The position numbers and the translations under genes are program-made. Positions 8,252 through 15,926 of a DNA stretch of 43,588 bases are shown piece after piece; within the stretch, counting starts at the first letter, position 1; the number at the start of each line of letters is the position of its first letter. Source of the stretch: JBIQLO01 sp044464175 (GTDB taxonomy: Bacteria > Planctomycetota > Phycisphaerae > Tepidisphaerales > Tepidisphaeraceae); NCBI GenBank assembly GCA_044464175.1, contig JBIQLO010000003.1, positions 1 through 43,588 on the forward strand, in the 5' to 3' direction. The notes beneath the pieces are model-generated. The model was not told the DNA's origin. It saw nothing but the letters and a program-made list of their open reading frames with translations, and did no database searches.

Positions 8252-8701
8252 TTGGCGGCCCAGGTCTTTTCATTTTTCATGGGATTGATTTTCCTGGCGG
8301 GCGGAATTTGCGGCTTCATCCCAAGCCTGCTGACCCGCCCGCCCGACCGGCTGGACTGGGGATCGATGGCGCTGCACCTGGGGTATGGGTTTGAGTTTGG
8401 ATTCCTGCCGACCAACCTGTTGCACAATCTGCTTTATTTGGCGATCGGGGGGCTGGGGGTGTTGGCGGTCTTCACATTCCGGCTCTCGCGGGGTTACTGC
8501 CGGGCGCTGTGCGCTTTGGCGATTTTGCTGGTTTTTGTGGGGTTCGCCCCGTGGGGGATCGAGCGGGTCTGGGGGATTTTGCCGCTGTTTGGGTGGAACA
8601 TCTTCTGGCACACCGTCGTGGCGGTTCTGGCATGGTATTTTGGCTTTATTTACGACCCGGAGGACATTGTGCTGGCGGGGGTGGAAGCGGCTGAGCGTTA
8701 A
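8252..8701 (+). CDS. DUF4383-family four-helix membrane protein
   Basis: Predicted 149 residues from a TTG at 8252, which has GGAGG seven bases upstream; the TTG at 8225 lacks such a site. Four hydrophobic helices are visible, with the sequence NLLHNLLYLAIGGLG between helices 1 and 2, a hallmark of DUF4383 proteins ('nl.Hn.lHl..G..gl'). The C-terminal tail is IYDPEDIVLAG. The function of the family is not known. The gene follows the sigma pair at a 78-bp gap and could be read with it. Confidence 0.75.
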   Translation: MAAQVFSFFMGLIFLAGGICGFIPSLLTRPPDRLDWGSMALHLGYGFEFGFLPTNLLHNLLYLAIGGLGVLAVFTFRLSRGYCRALCALAILLVFVGFAPWGIERVWGILPLFGWNIFWHTVVAVLAWYFGFIYDPEDIVLAGVEAAER

Positions 8702-8832
8702 GGGGGGACCCAGGCGAAGGGTGGGGGAGTGTTGCATTCCCGGGGGACAGGCCGGAAGTGTTTACTACGGCGGGAAATTTTGGCCGGGCGCGCTCTTTCG
8801 CTTCATGAAATTTCTCCTTATGATTTGGCCCC

Positions 8833-9231
8833 ATGTCCTCCAGCACCAAGCAAGGGATTTTCCCTGGCGGCAAAGACACCTCCACGGGCGTTTATACGCC
8901 GGGGCTGAGCGTGGGCGATTGGGTCTTTGTTTCCGGACAGGGGCCGATTGACCCGGACACCAAGCAGTTTCGGCTTGGCTCGATTGAGGAGGAGACGAAG
9001 CTGACGCTGGAGAATGTGCGCAGTATTCTGGAGGCCGGCGGCTGCACGCTGGGGGATGTGGTCAAGGCGACGGTGCATCTGAAGGACATTTCGCATTTTG
9101 ACCGGTTCAACAAGGTTTACCAGACGTTTTTCGAAAAGCCCTACCCGACGCGCACGACGGTGCAATCGGTGTTGGGGGCGGGAATTTCAGTGGAAATCGA
9201 CGTGATCGCCATTCGCGGTTGCGGGAAATAG
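8833..9231 (+). CDS. ridA: RidA/YjgF/UK114 family enamine/imine deaminase
   Basis: Predicted 132 residues, the normal size. Family features are the N-terminal GVYTPGLSVGDWVFVSGQGPID, given here only in parts: 'VFVSGQGPID', 'EEETKLTLENVRSILEAGG' and the active-site Arg in YPTRTTV, which binds the substrate carboxylate in RidA. Members hydrolyse reactive 2-aminoacrylate and related imines to keto acids and ammonia. A TATGAT only eight bases before the ATG could be a -10 element for a nearly leaderless mRNA, but its -35 match is poor. A 70-bp heptad repeat separates it from the downstream creatininase gene, so joint transcription is uncertain. Confidence 0.88.
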   Translation: MSSSTKQGIFPGGKDTSTGVYTPGLSVGDWVFVSGQGPIDPDTKQFRLGSIEEETKLTLENVRSILEAGGCTLGDVVKATVHLKDISHFDRFNKVYQTFFEKPYPTRTTVQSVLGAGISVEIDVIAIRGCGK

Positions 9232-9238
9232 GAGATCG

Positions 9239-9308
9239 TGGTCCGTGGTCCGTTGTCCGTGGTCCGGAAAATTCGGACGACGGACAACGAATAACGGACA
9301 ACGGAAAA
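9239..9308. repeat. Heptanucleotide-phased inverted array, ten 7-base units
   Basis: The 70 bases after the ridA stop divide without remainder into ten 7-mers. The left arm is TGGTCCG, TGGTCCG, TTGTCCG, TGGTCCG; the centre is GAAAATT; the right arm is CGGACGA, CGGACAA, CGAATAA, CGGACAA, CGGAAAA. Right-arm units are near-complements of the left, so a long imperfect hairpin can form. It ends four bases before the creatininase ATG at 9312. Translating it gives repetitive nonsense (WSVVRGP / DDGQRITDNG), so I treat it as non-coding. Confidence 0.85.
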
Positions 9309-9311
9309 CAC

Positions 9312-10103
9312 ATGTTTTGGCACGAACAATCCTGGCCGACGATTCGCTCCCTGGACAAGCAGATGCCGGTGGTGGTTCCCATCGGCTCGCTCGAACAGCA
9401 TGGCAAACACCTGCCGCTGTTCGTGGACACGATTCAGGTCACTGCGGTGGCCGAGCGCGTGGAGAAGCGGTTGAGCGACAAGATTCTGGTTCTGCCGACG
9501 CAGTGGCTGGGATGCAGCGAGCACCACAAGGATTTTCCCGGGACGGTCACGCTGCCGCCGACGCTTTACATGCAGATGATCCAGACAATCGCCCGGTGCA
9601 TTTTGCGGGCGGGTTTCCAGCGGATTCTGTTTCTCAACGGCCACGGCGGCAACGAAGTGCCCGGCTCGGCGGCGCTGAATGAGCTGGTGGGGCAGGATGA
9701 CCAGGCGGATACGGTCTGGCTGGCGTTCTCCTCCTGGTGGAACGTCGGAAAGGATGCCCTGGCGCCGGAGAAGAACGGCATGACGACGCCGCGTCTGACC
9801 CACGCCTGCGAATATGAAACCTCGCTGCTGCTGTATCTGCGTCCGGACCTGGTGAAGATGGACAAGATCCAGGAGGGGAGCCCGGCGGTGAACAATCGCT
9901 GGAGCCACACCGAGTTTGGCGGCAAGGTGAGCACGTTCCAGCGCTGGCGGCGTGTGACGGCCGCCGGGAGCATGGGTCGGCCCTCGGCCGCCACGGCGAA
10001 GAAGGGGGAGGGGATTCTCAACGGCGTCGTGGAGGAAGTGGTCAGCTTTTTGAATGAGTTTTCGGGCTGGCCGCAACTGCCGATCTGCGGTCCGGCCAAG
10101 TGA
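9312..10103 (+). CDS. Creatininase-family amidohydrolase
   Basis: Predicted 263 residues from the ATG at 9312; the longer frame upstream runs through the heptad array. Metal-site motifs of the family are present: GSLEQHGKHLPL with Glu 28 and His 30, the Asp of FVDT at 39, and NGHGGN at ~109-114, with CEYETS further on as the probable last ligand region. The family covers creatininase, MftE-type peptidases and FAPy-deformylase-like enzymes, which hydrolyse cyclic or linear amides with two metal ions. It precedes a lactonase, a dehydrogenase and an enolase-superfamily gene in the same direction. Hydrolysis of an amide or cyclic precursor in that pathway is inferred; the substrate is not known. 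There is no good ribosome site before the ATG. Confidence 0.85.
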   Translation: MFWHEQSWPTIRSLDKQMPVVVPIGSLEQHGKHLPLFVDTIQVTAVAERVEKRLSDKILVLPTQWLGCSEHHKDFPGTVTLPPTLYMQMIQTIARCILRAGFQRILFLNGHGGNEVPGSAALNELVGQDDQADTVWLAFSSWWNVGKDALAPEKNGMTTPRLTHACEYETSLLLYLRPDLVKMDKIQEGSPAVNNRWSHTEFGGKVSTFQRWRRVTAAGSMGRPSAATAKKGEGILNGVVEEVVSFLNEFSGWPQLPICGPAK

Positions 10104-10169
10104 TGCGGCGGATTGCGTGCGGCGGAAACTTCGATACACTCCTGCCCCTTGCGTTTGGATTGAGCTGAC

Positions 10170-11000
10170 ATGAGCGACTATTCCCACCCGTTCACGAAGA
10201 TCGCCGATGGCGTGCCCGGCTCCGAAGGTCCCATTTTTGATCGGCAGGGGCGCTTCTATTGCGTCGCCCCCAGCCGCGGGCAGGTGCTGCGCCTGGAAGG
10301 GGATGGGAGGTTGGTCGAGCACGCCAACACCGGCGGGGTTCCCGCCGGGCTGCAACTGGCCGGCGATGGCTCGATCTGGATCGCCGACATGCGGCTGGGC
10401 ATTCTGCGGGTTCATCCCGAGGAGCCGGGGCGCGTGGACGACCTGGTGCGCACGTACGACAACCAGCCGATTCGCGGCTGCAACGATTTGGCGCTGGACA
10501 ATGCGGGCAATCTTTATTTCACCGCTCCGGCCGGCAGTGGACCGGGCAAGCCGGAGGGGGAAATCTACTGCCGCACGGTTGACGGGCGGGTGATTCGCCT
10601 GGATGGGGGATTCCAATTCTGCAACGGCATCGCCGTCTCGGGGGATGATCGCCTTCTGATCGTGGCCGAGACGCACACCAAGAAACTCTGGGGCTATGAC
10701 CTCACCGGTCCCGGCGAGGTGACCAACAAGCGCTGCTGGGCGACGCTCAGCGGCACCCACAAGGGCGGGCCTGACGGGATCGATTTCGACGAGGCGGGCA
10801 ACCTCCTGAGCACCAATTGGGGGGGAAGCGCTATCGAGGTGTTTGACGCCGCCGGAGCGCCGGTGGAGAAGATACAACTGCCATTTGACAAACCATCGAA
10901 TCTGCATCTGGGCGGTCCGGATGGCCGCGAGTTGTGGATCACGGAGCATACCAACCAAGCTGTATGGAAGACGCGCTGGCGGCACGCCGGGCGCCGATAA
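10170..11000 (+). CDS. SMP-30/gluconolactonase/LRE-family lactonase
   Basis: Predicted 276 residues, the usual size for a six-bladed SMP-30 propeller. Metal-site features are GSEGPIFD (the Glu of the first blade), RGCNDLALDNAGNLYFT (Asn), FCNGIAVS (Asn) and GPDGIDFDEAGNLLSTNWG, whose PDGI Asp is the usual base. These enzymes open sugar-acid lactones with a divalent metal. There is no signal peptide, so it is cytoplasmic. It lies between a creatininase-type hydrolase and an SDR dehydrogenase only four bases downstream, which fits a pathway that oxidises a sugar to its lactone, opens it and dehydrates the acid. Confidence 0.88.
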   Translation: MSDYSHPFTKIADGVPGSEGPIFDRQGRFYCVAPSRGQVLRLEGDGRLVEHANTGGVPAGLQLAGDGSIWIADMRLGILRVHPEEPGRVDDLVRTYDNQPIRGCNDLALDNAGNLYFTAPAGSGPGKPEGEIYCRTVDGRVIRLDGGFQFCNGIAVSGDDRLLIVAETHTKKLWGYDLTGPGEVTNKRCWATLSGTHKGGPDGIDFDEAGNLLSTNWGGSAIEVFDAAGAPVEKIQLPFDKPSNLHLGGPDGRELWITEHTNQAVWKTRWRHAGRR

Positions 11001-11004
11001 ATTT

Positions 11005-11913
11005 ATGGAATCTGATTACTTATCCAAGGTTTTTTCCCCCGAAGCATTCAAAGGCAAGGTCTACGGCGTCACGGGCGGCGCGCACGGCATCGGGGAGGCC
11101 ACCGTCCGCGCGCTGACGTCGCTGGGGGCGTCGGTGCTCATCCTCGACATCAACGCCGATTTTCTGGCGTATGTGGAGCGCGACCTGCGTGAAAAAGGGT
11201 GTTCGGTCGAGGCGGTCGTTGCCGACGTGAGCGACTCGGCCGCTCTGGCCGGAGCCATCGAGAAGACCGTTGCCCGGTTCGGGCGGCTGGACGGCTGGGT
11301 CAACAACGCCATGCTCAGCCCGCGGGGCAAGGCGGAGTTCCAGGATGAAGCCCTTTTCGTCAAGGCGTGGGAGGTGAATACGCTGGCTCCCTGGCGGGCG
11401 GCCAAGCTCTGCCTGCCGCATTTCCGCAAGGTCGGCGGCGGGTCGATCGTCAATATCAGCTCGATCATGGCGCACCTGACCCGGACCGGGTGTGCGGCCT
11501 ATACCTCCTCCAAGTCCGCACTGGAGGGGTTGACGCGGACCCTGGCGGTGGAGCTGGCGCCGGATCGCGTTCGCGTCAACACCATGGCGCCGGGAACCAT
11601 TGCCTCCTACAGCAGCATTCCCAACGATCCGGCGGTTCAGAATGAATATCACCACCGCGCCCGGGAGCTGGAGGATGCGATCGGGCAGTATGCCCAGCCA
11701 TTGCCCTTCCCGGCGCGGAGCATGGAGGCGGCCGGCCCGATTCTGTTTTTCCTCTCCGACGCCGCCCGCTTCGTTACCGGCACGCTGTTGCTCTCCGACG
11801 GCGGTGCGAGTGTGGAACTGGCCTCCGGGGCGGCGCGCCATCCGGAAAACTTCCAGAAGATCACCTCGCTGCGGGAGGAGCTGGTGGGATTGAAGGCGAA
11901 GTACAAAAAGTGA
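11005..11913 (+). CDS. SDR-family NAD(P)-dependent oxidoreductase
   Basis: Predicted 302 residues from the ATG at 11005, four bases after the lactonase stop. Classical SDR motifs are complete: TGGAHGIG (23-30) for cofactor binding, an Asp at the end of strand 2 (ILDIN) that favours NAD, NNA near 100-102, the catalytic Ser in NISSI (~152-153), and Tyr 166/Lys 170 in AAYTSSK. The C-terminus has the usual PGT and FVTGTLLLSDGG segments, then a ~40-residue tail. It probably oxidises a sugar or sugar acid, given the lactonase upstream and the enolase-superfamily gene downstream. The exact substrate cannot be told. Confidence 0.9.
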   Translation: MESDYLSKVFSPEAFKGKVYGVTGGAHGIGEATVRALTSLGASVLILDINADFLAYVERDLREKGCSVEAVVADVSDSAALAGAIEKTVARFGRLDGWVNNAMLSPRGKAEFQDEALFVKAWEVNTLAPWRAAKLCLPHFRKVGGGSIVNISSIMAHLTRTGCAAYTSSKSALEGLTRTLAVELAPDRVRVNTMAPGTIASYSSIPNDPAVQNEYHHRARELEDAIGQYAQPLPFPARSMEAAGPILFFLSDAARFVTGTLLLSDGGASVELASGAARHPENFQKITSLREELVGLKAKYKK

Positions 11914-11949
11914 AGCCGCATTGCCGGCTTCCCCAACCTGGAGCATTCG

Positions 11950-13098
11950 ATGGCCGCCTCGGTACGCATTCAGTCGATTCGCGCCTGGGAAGTGGTGGTT
12001 CCCACCCATCCCGGCGCGGTGGACAGTGAAGGGGTCGAGGACCTGTTCCGCAAGAAGCCCTGGGCGCGAATGCCCATCTGCCTCATCGAATTTCAGATGA
12101 GCGATGGGCTTAAAGGGCTGGGTGAAGTGGGGCGGGGCGTGACACTGGGGCAGATCGAGCCCTGGCTCAAGCAACTGATCGGCCGGGAGGTGCGGGGCCG
12201 TTATCTGGCCGAGCCGCCCGAGGGATGGAAGGCGGACACGTGGGCGGGGCTGCTGGCGGTGCATCCGCCGGCCAACTGGGCCTCCAAATCCCCGGTGGCG
12301 GGCGCTTTGGAAATGGCGCTGCTCGACTGGTGTGGACGCCGACTGGAGTGCCGCGCGGTGGACCTGCTTGGCGGCGCGTACCGCGAGGCGGTGCCGGTTG
12401 AGTACTGGTGCGCCCGGCAAACACCGGCAGACCTGGCCCGGACGGTCACCAAAGCGCGGGAACGGGGGTTCCATGGGTTGAAGATGAAGTCGCGTGACGG
12501 TGACCCGACGATGGAGCAGTTGCGGGCGATCCGTGATGCGGTCGGCGATGATTTCGCCGTCACCATCGACCCGATGCACCAGTGGTTCGATCCTCAGCAC
12601 ACCCTGCGGCTCCTGAAGCAGATTGAAAACCTCGGGACGCCCGTGCGCATTGAGGATCCTTTTCCCAAGGAATATCCCGACCACTGGCGGCGGGCGCAGC
12701 AGGCGGCCGCAGTGCCCCTGATCTGGCACGCCCGCTCGTTCGCCGATCTGCGCCAGGCGTTGCAGCATCGCTGTTTCGATGATTTCAACCTAGTCGGCGG
12801 CATCGATGAATTTCTGGCCAAGGCGCATGTGGCCGAAACGATCGGCTATTCCTGCTGGCATGGGTCATCCATCGAGATGGGGGTGGGGCAGGTGGCGCAC
12901 CTTCACGCCGCGGCGGCCGCCCGCTGCTGTGTGCTGAACAGCGATTTTGTCAGCGGCCTGATCCGCGAGCATACCTGCATCACGTGGGATTGGCCTTACA
13001 AGGATGGGGCGCTGCCGCTGCCGCAGGGGCCGGGTCTGGGGATTGACCTGGATATGAAGGCGATCGCCCTGTATCAGCAGGGTGAATTGACTCTCTGA
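11950..13098 (+). CDS. Enolase-superfamily protein (mandelate racemase/muconate-lactonizing-like) with atypical metal site
   Basis: Predicted 382 residues. The start at 11950 has GGAG about seven bases upstream. The superfamily frame is present: an N-terminal capping domain with EFQMSDGLKGLGEVG, the KxK-like GLKMKS at the end of barrel strand 2, the first metal ligand in VTIDPMHQW and the second in RIEDPFP. The third ligand, normally Glu or Asp in a 'PxxxGE' turn, is replaced by PLIWHARS. The later VGGIDEF and a His in CWHGSS remain. Relatives dehydrate or epimerise sugar acids. The gene closes an apparent operon with lactonase and dehydrogenase, so acid-sugar dehydration is likely, unless the missing ligand means altered chemistry. 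Confidence 0.83.
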   Translation: MAASVRIQSIRAWEVVVPTHPGAVDSEGVEDLFRKKPWARMPICLIEFQMSDGLKGLGEVGRGVTLGQIEPWLKQLIGREVRGRYLAEPPEGWKADTWAGLLAVHPPANWASKSPVAGALEMALLDWCGRRLECRAVDLLGGAYREAVPVEYWCARQTPADLARTVTKARERGFHGLKMKSRDGDPTMEQLRAIRDAVGDDFAVTIDPMHQWFDPQHTLRLLKQIENLGTPVRIEDPFPKEYPDHWRRAQQAAAVPLIWHARSFADLRQALQHRCFDDFNLVGGIDEFLAKAHVAETIGYSCWHGSSIEMGVGQVAHLHAAAAARCCVLNSDFVSGLIREHTCITWDWPYKDGALPLPQGPGLGIDLDMKAIALYQQGELTL

Positions 13099-13400
13099 TT
13101 GCGCTTTACTGGTTGAAATACACCGGATTCTGGAAGCTGCAGAAGGTGGTGCTCGCCGGCAGGTCCGCGCTGGCGAAAATTCGCCGGCGCCTGACCCTGG
13201 CGGTCGCAGAATTGGTGAATTTGCGCGTCACATGAGAGCGGGCAGAATCCCTGAGACATATCGGAGCATCCGAAATTCCTTGAGCAACCGATGGGGGAGG
13301 TCGCCAAATTTTGGCTGCTTGACGGGCCTGTTGGAAACTGGGTGGAACTGGTCAGCGGCCTGAGGCTGAACAATGCATCGGACATTTGAGATGCGCCGCG
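13099..13400. other. 302-bp convergent intergenic region, no gene supported
   Basis: It lies between the stops of the enolase-superfamily gene and the HEAT lipoprotein gene. Short frames exist on both strands but lack ribosome sites and recognisable sequence. A small hairpin GGCGAA-AA-TTCGCC at 13172-13185 may help termination. Nothing else is seen. Confidence 0.5.
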
Positions 13401-14183
13401 CTATTCGAAGGAATGGTCCGGATTGGTGATATAGCCGAGCCATCCCGCCTGGTCATAGGCGAAGTCCTGTCCCGTCATGAACCAGAGGCTGATGCGGGAC
13501 TGCCAGGCGACGGCGAATTCCCGTTCCGAAAGCTGGCGAATCAGGCTTTGGGCAACGGCCAGCGTCTTGAATTCACGGAGGGCGTCGGCCGCGGCGATCC
13601 GCACGTCCCTGTCTTCGGCCGGGTCGGCCAGGTGCCGCGAGAGGGCCTCCACGGCCGTAGCATCCGGCACGTTGGCCAGGGCCTTGGCGGCCTCAGTTCG
13701 CACCAGGTCCGACTTGTCCTCCAGGGCCTGGAGGAAGACGCTGATTGCCGCGTGGTCCCTCGCCCGGTTGAGTGCCCGCACGGCCGTGGCCCGGACCAGA
13801 TCATCGGGATCGGTCTGGGCGATGTGGCGGTAGGCTTCCAGATAGATCCCCTGGCGGCCCCAAGCCTGGTCGGACAGATAGAGGATGCCCAGCCGCCGCT
13901 GGTCCGGATGGGCCGGATCGTACATCCGCCGGACCGCCACCGAAGGGGTTTCGCCGCTGTAGTAGGAGATCAGTTCACCGGGCGCTTCCCAGAGGTCCAC
14001 CATCGCCCCCCACAGTCCCTGCGGCTGCTGGTCCCACCCCTGGAGCCGCCGGCGGTCATAGTCCTTGGCCTGTTGCCATCGCCGGGCCTGCAAACGCGCC
14101 TGCTTCGCCGGGGTCATCGGCTGTGACCGGCACCCCGCCAGCATCATCATCCCCAATCCCGCAAAAATCAGCCAGCTCCGCAT
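13401..14183 (-). CDS. HEAT-repeat lipoprotein
   Basis: Predicted 260 residues. The N-terminus MRSWLIFAGLGMMMLAGC ends in a lipobox (LAGC) at residues 15-18, so it is probably a membrane-anchored lipoprotein. Residues ~95-215 hold helical HEAT/PBS-like repeats, for example DDLVRATAVRALNRA, SDLVRTEAAKALANV and RDVRIAAADALREF. These repeats form protein-binding scaffolds; a partner is not evident. The start (14183) has GGAGCGG six bases upstream, a good site, yet it lies inside the end of murI, so the first 128 bp are read in two frames. Confidence 0.85.
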   Translation of the reverse strand: MRSWLIFAGLGMMMLAGCRSQPMTPAKQARLQARRWQQAKDYDRRRLQGWDQQPQGLWGAMVDLWEAPGELISYYSGETPSVAVRRMYDPAHPDQRRLGILYLSDQAWGRQGIYLEAYRHIAQTDPDDLVRATAVRALNRARDHAAISVFLQALEDKSDLVRTEAAKALANVPDATAVEALSRHLADPAEDRDVRIAAADALREFKTLAVAQSLIRQLSEREFAVAWQSRISLWFMTGQDFAYDQAGWLGYITNPDHSFE

Positions 14184-15093
14184 TATCCGCTCCCACGGTC
14201 AATTGGCCTGCGTGCGTGTCCTCCTGCGATTCCGCCGCATCGGCGGGCAGGGAGGTTCGCTCCAGCTCATACAGTTCCTCCGGAGCCACCCGAACCGGTC
14301 CTTCCAGCCGCTCGCCCAGGAAGCGCGAGGCGACCGCCTCGAATCGGGGTGAGTCATCGGTGACGAAGCAGCGAATCCGGCCGGGTGTTTCCGCCGGTTC
14401 GCGAAGCTGTCCGCGCATCGCCAGCCGCCGGCGCACATCTTGGGCGCATCGCTCAGCGGAGTCAATCACCGCGATGCCGTCGCCGACCATGCGCTGGATC
14501 AGGGATTTATAGACCGGGTAGTGCGTACATCCCAGCACCAGCACATCCATCCCCCGCTTGACCAGCGGGCGCAGATACTGCTTGAGCGCCAGCCGCACCA
14601 GCGGATCATCCTCCGCCCGTCCATCCTCCACTATCGGGACCAAGAGCGGCGCGGGCTGCAGGAGCATCCGCACCTGGCTGCGCCGTCGAACGATGGCCCG
14701 TTCATACGCCCCCGAGCGGATCGTCGCTTCGGTCGCCAGCACGCCGATGACCGGAAAATGCTTCGCCCCGCAGGCTTCGACCGCCGCCCGGGCGCCTGGT
14801 TCGATCACGCCGCTGATGGGCATCTTGGGAAAATCCCGCTTCATGGCTCCCATGGCCAGCGCGGTGGCGGTGTTGCAGGCGATGACCACATGCTTGGGGC
14901 GCATCGGTCGGGCGTAGGCGATGATCTGGCGGACAAAGCTGGTGACGGTCTGCTGTGATTTAAGCCCATAAGGCACGCGCGCGGTATCCCCGAAGTAAAT
15001 CAGGTCCTCCTGCGGCATCAACCGCCGAATCGCCCGCGCCACGGTCAAACCGCCGAGGCCGCTGTCGAGAATGAGGATGGGTGAGTGAGGCAT
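14056..15093 (-). CDS. murI: Glutamate racemase with extended C-terminal tail overlapping the next gene
   Basis: Predicted 345 residues. It converts L- to D-glutamate for peptidoglycan. Catalytic features are complete: DSGLGG (Asp 10), the first cysteine in ACNTATA (Cys 73) and the second in LGCTHYP (Cys 189). Family members usually have 260-290 residues. The recognisable enzyme ends near 285 and is followed by ~60 acidic, Gly/Ala-rich residues, the last ~42 of which come from DNA that also encodes the signal peptide of the HEAT lipoprotein in another frame. The tail may be read-through sequence added after loss of an earlier stop. The ribosome site before the ATG at 15093 is weak. Confidence 0.92.
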   Translation of the reverse strand: MPHSPILILDSGLGGLTVARAIRRLMPQEDLIYFGDTARVPYGLKSQQTVTSFVRQIIAYARPMRPKHVVIACNTATALAMGAMKRDFPKMPISGVIEPGARAAVEACGAKHFPVIGVLATEATIRSGAYERAIVRRRSQVRMLLQPAPLLVPIVEDGRAEDDPLVRLALKQYLRPLVKRGMDVLVLGCTHYPVYKSLIQRMVGDGIAVIDSAERCAQDVRRRLAMRGQLREPAETPGRIRCFVTDDSPRFEAVASRFLGERLEGPVRVAPEELYELERTSLPADAAESQEDTHAGQLTVGADNAELADFCGIGDDDAGGVPVTADDPGEAGAFAGPAMATGQGL

Positions 15094-15247
15094 CCGTGCC
15101 TGGTGAAGTTACCGTTGCATCTACATCGCGGAACCCAAATCCCGTTTTTCCGAAATTCAACCCCATTATTCCTATCGGCCCGCGGCATTATACACCTTGA
15201 CAACCTTCGTAAAAGGCAGACACTTATAGAACAACAGGAGACCCACC

Positions 15248-15655
15248 ATGAGTCAAACCCTCCAGGGAAAAAAAATTCTCTTAGTCGATGACGACAACGA
15301 CATTCTGACCAGCATGCAGGCCGCCTTTGAGCCGACGGGGGCGGAGCTTTCCTCGGCCAACAATGGGAACCGCGCTGTCGAAATGGCCGAGCGCGAACAG
15401 CCGGACCTGGTGATTCTGGACATGATGCTTCCCGGGCGCAGCGGCTTTCTGGTGCTGGAGAAGATCAAGGCGAAAAAGCCCCGCAATAGCAAACCTTTTG
15501 TCATCATGATCACCGGCAATCAGGGCGCCCGTCACAAGATGTATGCCGAATCCCTCGGGGTGAGCGACTATTTCATCAAGCCCGTCAAGATGGACCGTTT
15601 GATCTCCACCGCGGAGAAGCTTCTGGGCGTCGCCTCAGACAAGGATGATAACTAG
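15248..15655 (+). CDS. Single-domain response regulator (CheY-like receiver)
   Basis: Predicted 135 residues: one receiver domain and no output domain. The acidic pocket is in LLVDDDND, the phosphorylated Asp in VILDMMLPG (~58), the switch Thr in IMITGN and the conserved Lys in FIKPVK. AGGAG precedes the ATG by seven bases. A TTGACA lies at 15197-15202, but the best -10 (TATAGA at 15225) is 22 bases away, too far for a normal sigma-70 promoter. It is read towards a strong hairpin at 15701. It may act in a phosphorelay with a kinase elsewhere; no kinase is in the window. Confidence 0.9.
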   Translation: MSQTLQGKKILLVDDDNDILTSMQAAFEPTGAELSSANNGNRAVEMAEREQPDLVILDMMLPGRSGFLVLEKIKAKKPRNSKPFVIMITGNQGARHKMYAESLGVSDYFIKPVKMDRLISTAEKLLGVASDKDDN

Positions 15656-15700
15656 GCTTCGTCCCCCTCCCTCAGTTTTATTTCCGGCGACGGGCCGGTA

Positions 15701-15743
15701 TTGAGCCTTGCGGGGTCTGCATCCCAGACCCCGCAAGGCTCAA
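15701..15743. terminator. Perfect 19-bp inverted repeat after the receiver gene
   Basis: The arms 15701-15719 (TTGAGCCTTGCGGGGTCTG) and 15725-15743 are exact complements around the loop CATCC. It lies 45 bp after the receiver stop and 183 bp before egtB. The stem is GC-rich and strong enough to stop transcription, but only AAATTTG follows, not a clear T-run. The length and perfection are also typical of a dispersed palindromic element. Confidence 0.7.
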
Positions 15744-15926
15744 AATTTGTCCCCATCCAGTCACAGCCGTTCGGTAGGAGCGGTTTTCGGCATCATTCAC
15801 AGCTCCCTCGAATTGCGGCGGAAAAAAAAATTAAAGATTACGCGCTGGCGCATGACGCCGGGAGGGTTATACCCAATTCCGTGCCTTGGACATCGGAGGG
15901 AGTGGGGGCCTCTGTCGGAGTCGCTC

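Noticed and set aside
9141..10985. 614-residue minus-strand frame
   Set aside because: It is antisense to the creatininase and lactonase genes and crosses the heptad array; no motif.
11020..12768. 582-residue minus-strand frame
   Set aside because: It is antisense to the SDR and enolase-superfamily genes, with Arg/His/Pro-rich nonsense composition.
13074..13385. 103-residue minus-strand frame in the convergent gap
   Set aside because: It has no ribosome site or family resemblance and overlaps the end of the enolase-superfamily gene.
15197..15230. TTGACA and TATAGA before the receiver gene
   Set aside because: The 22-base spacing is too long for a normal sigma-70 promoter.
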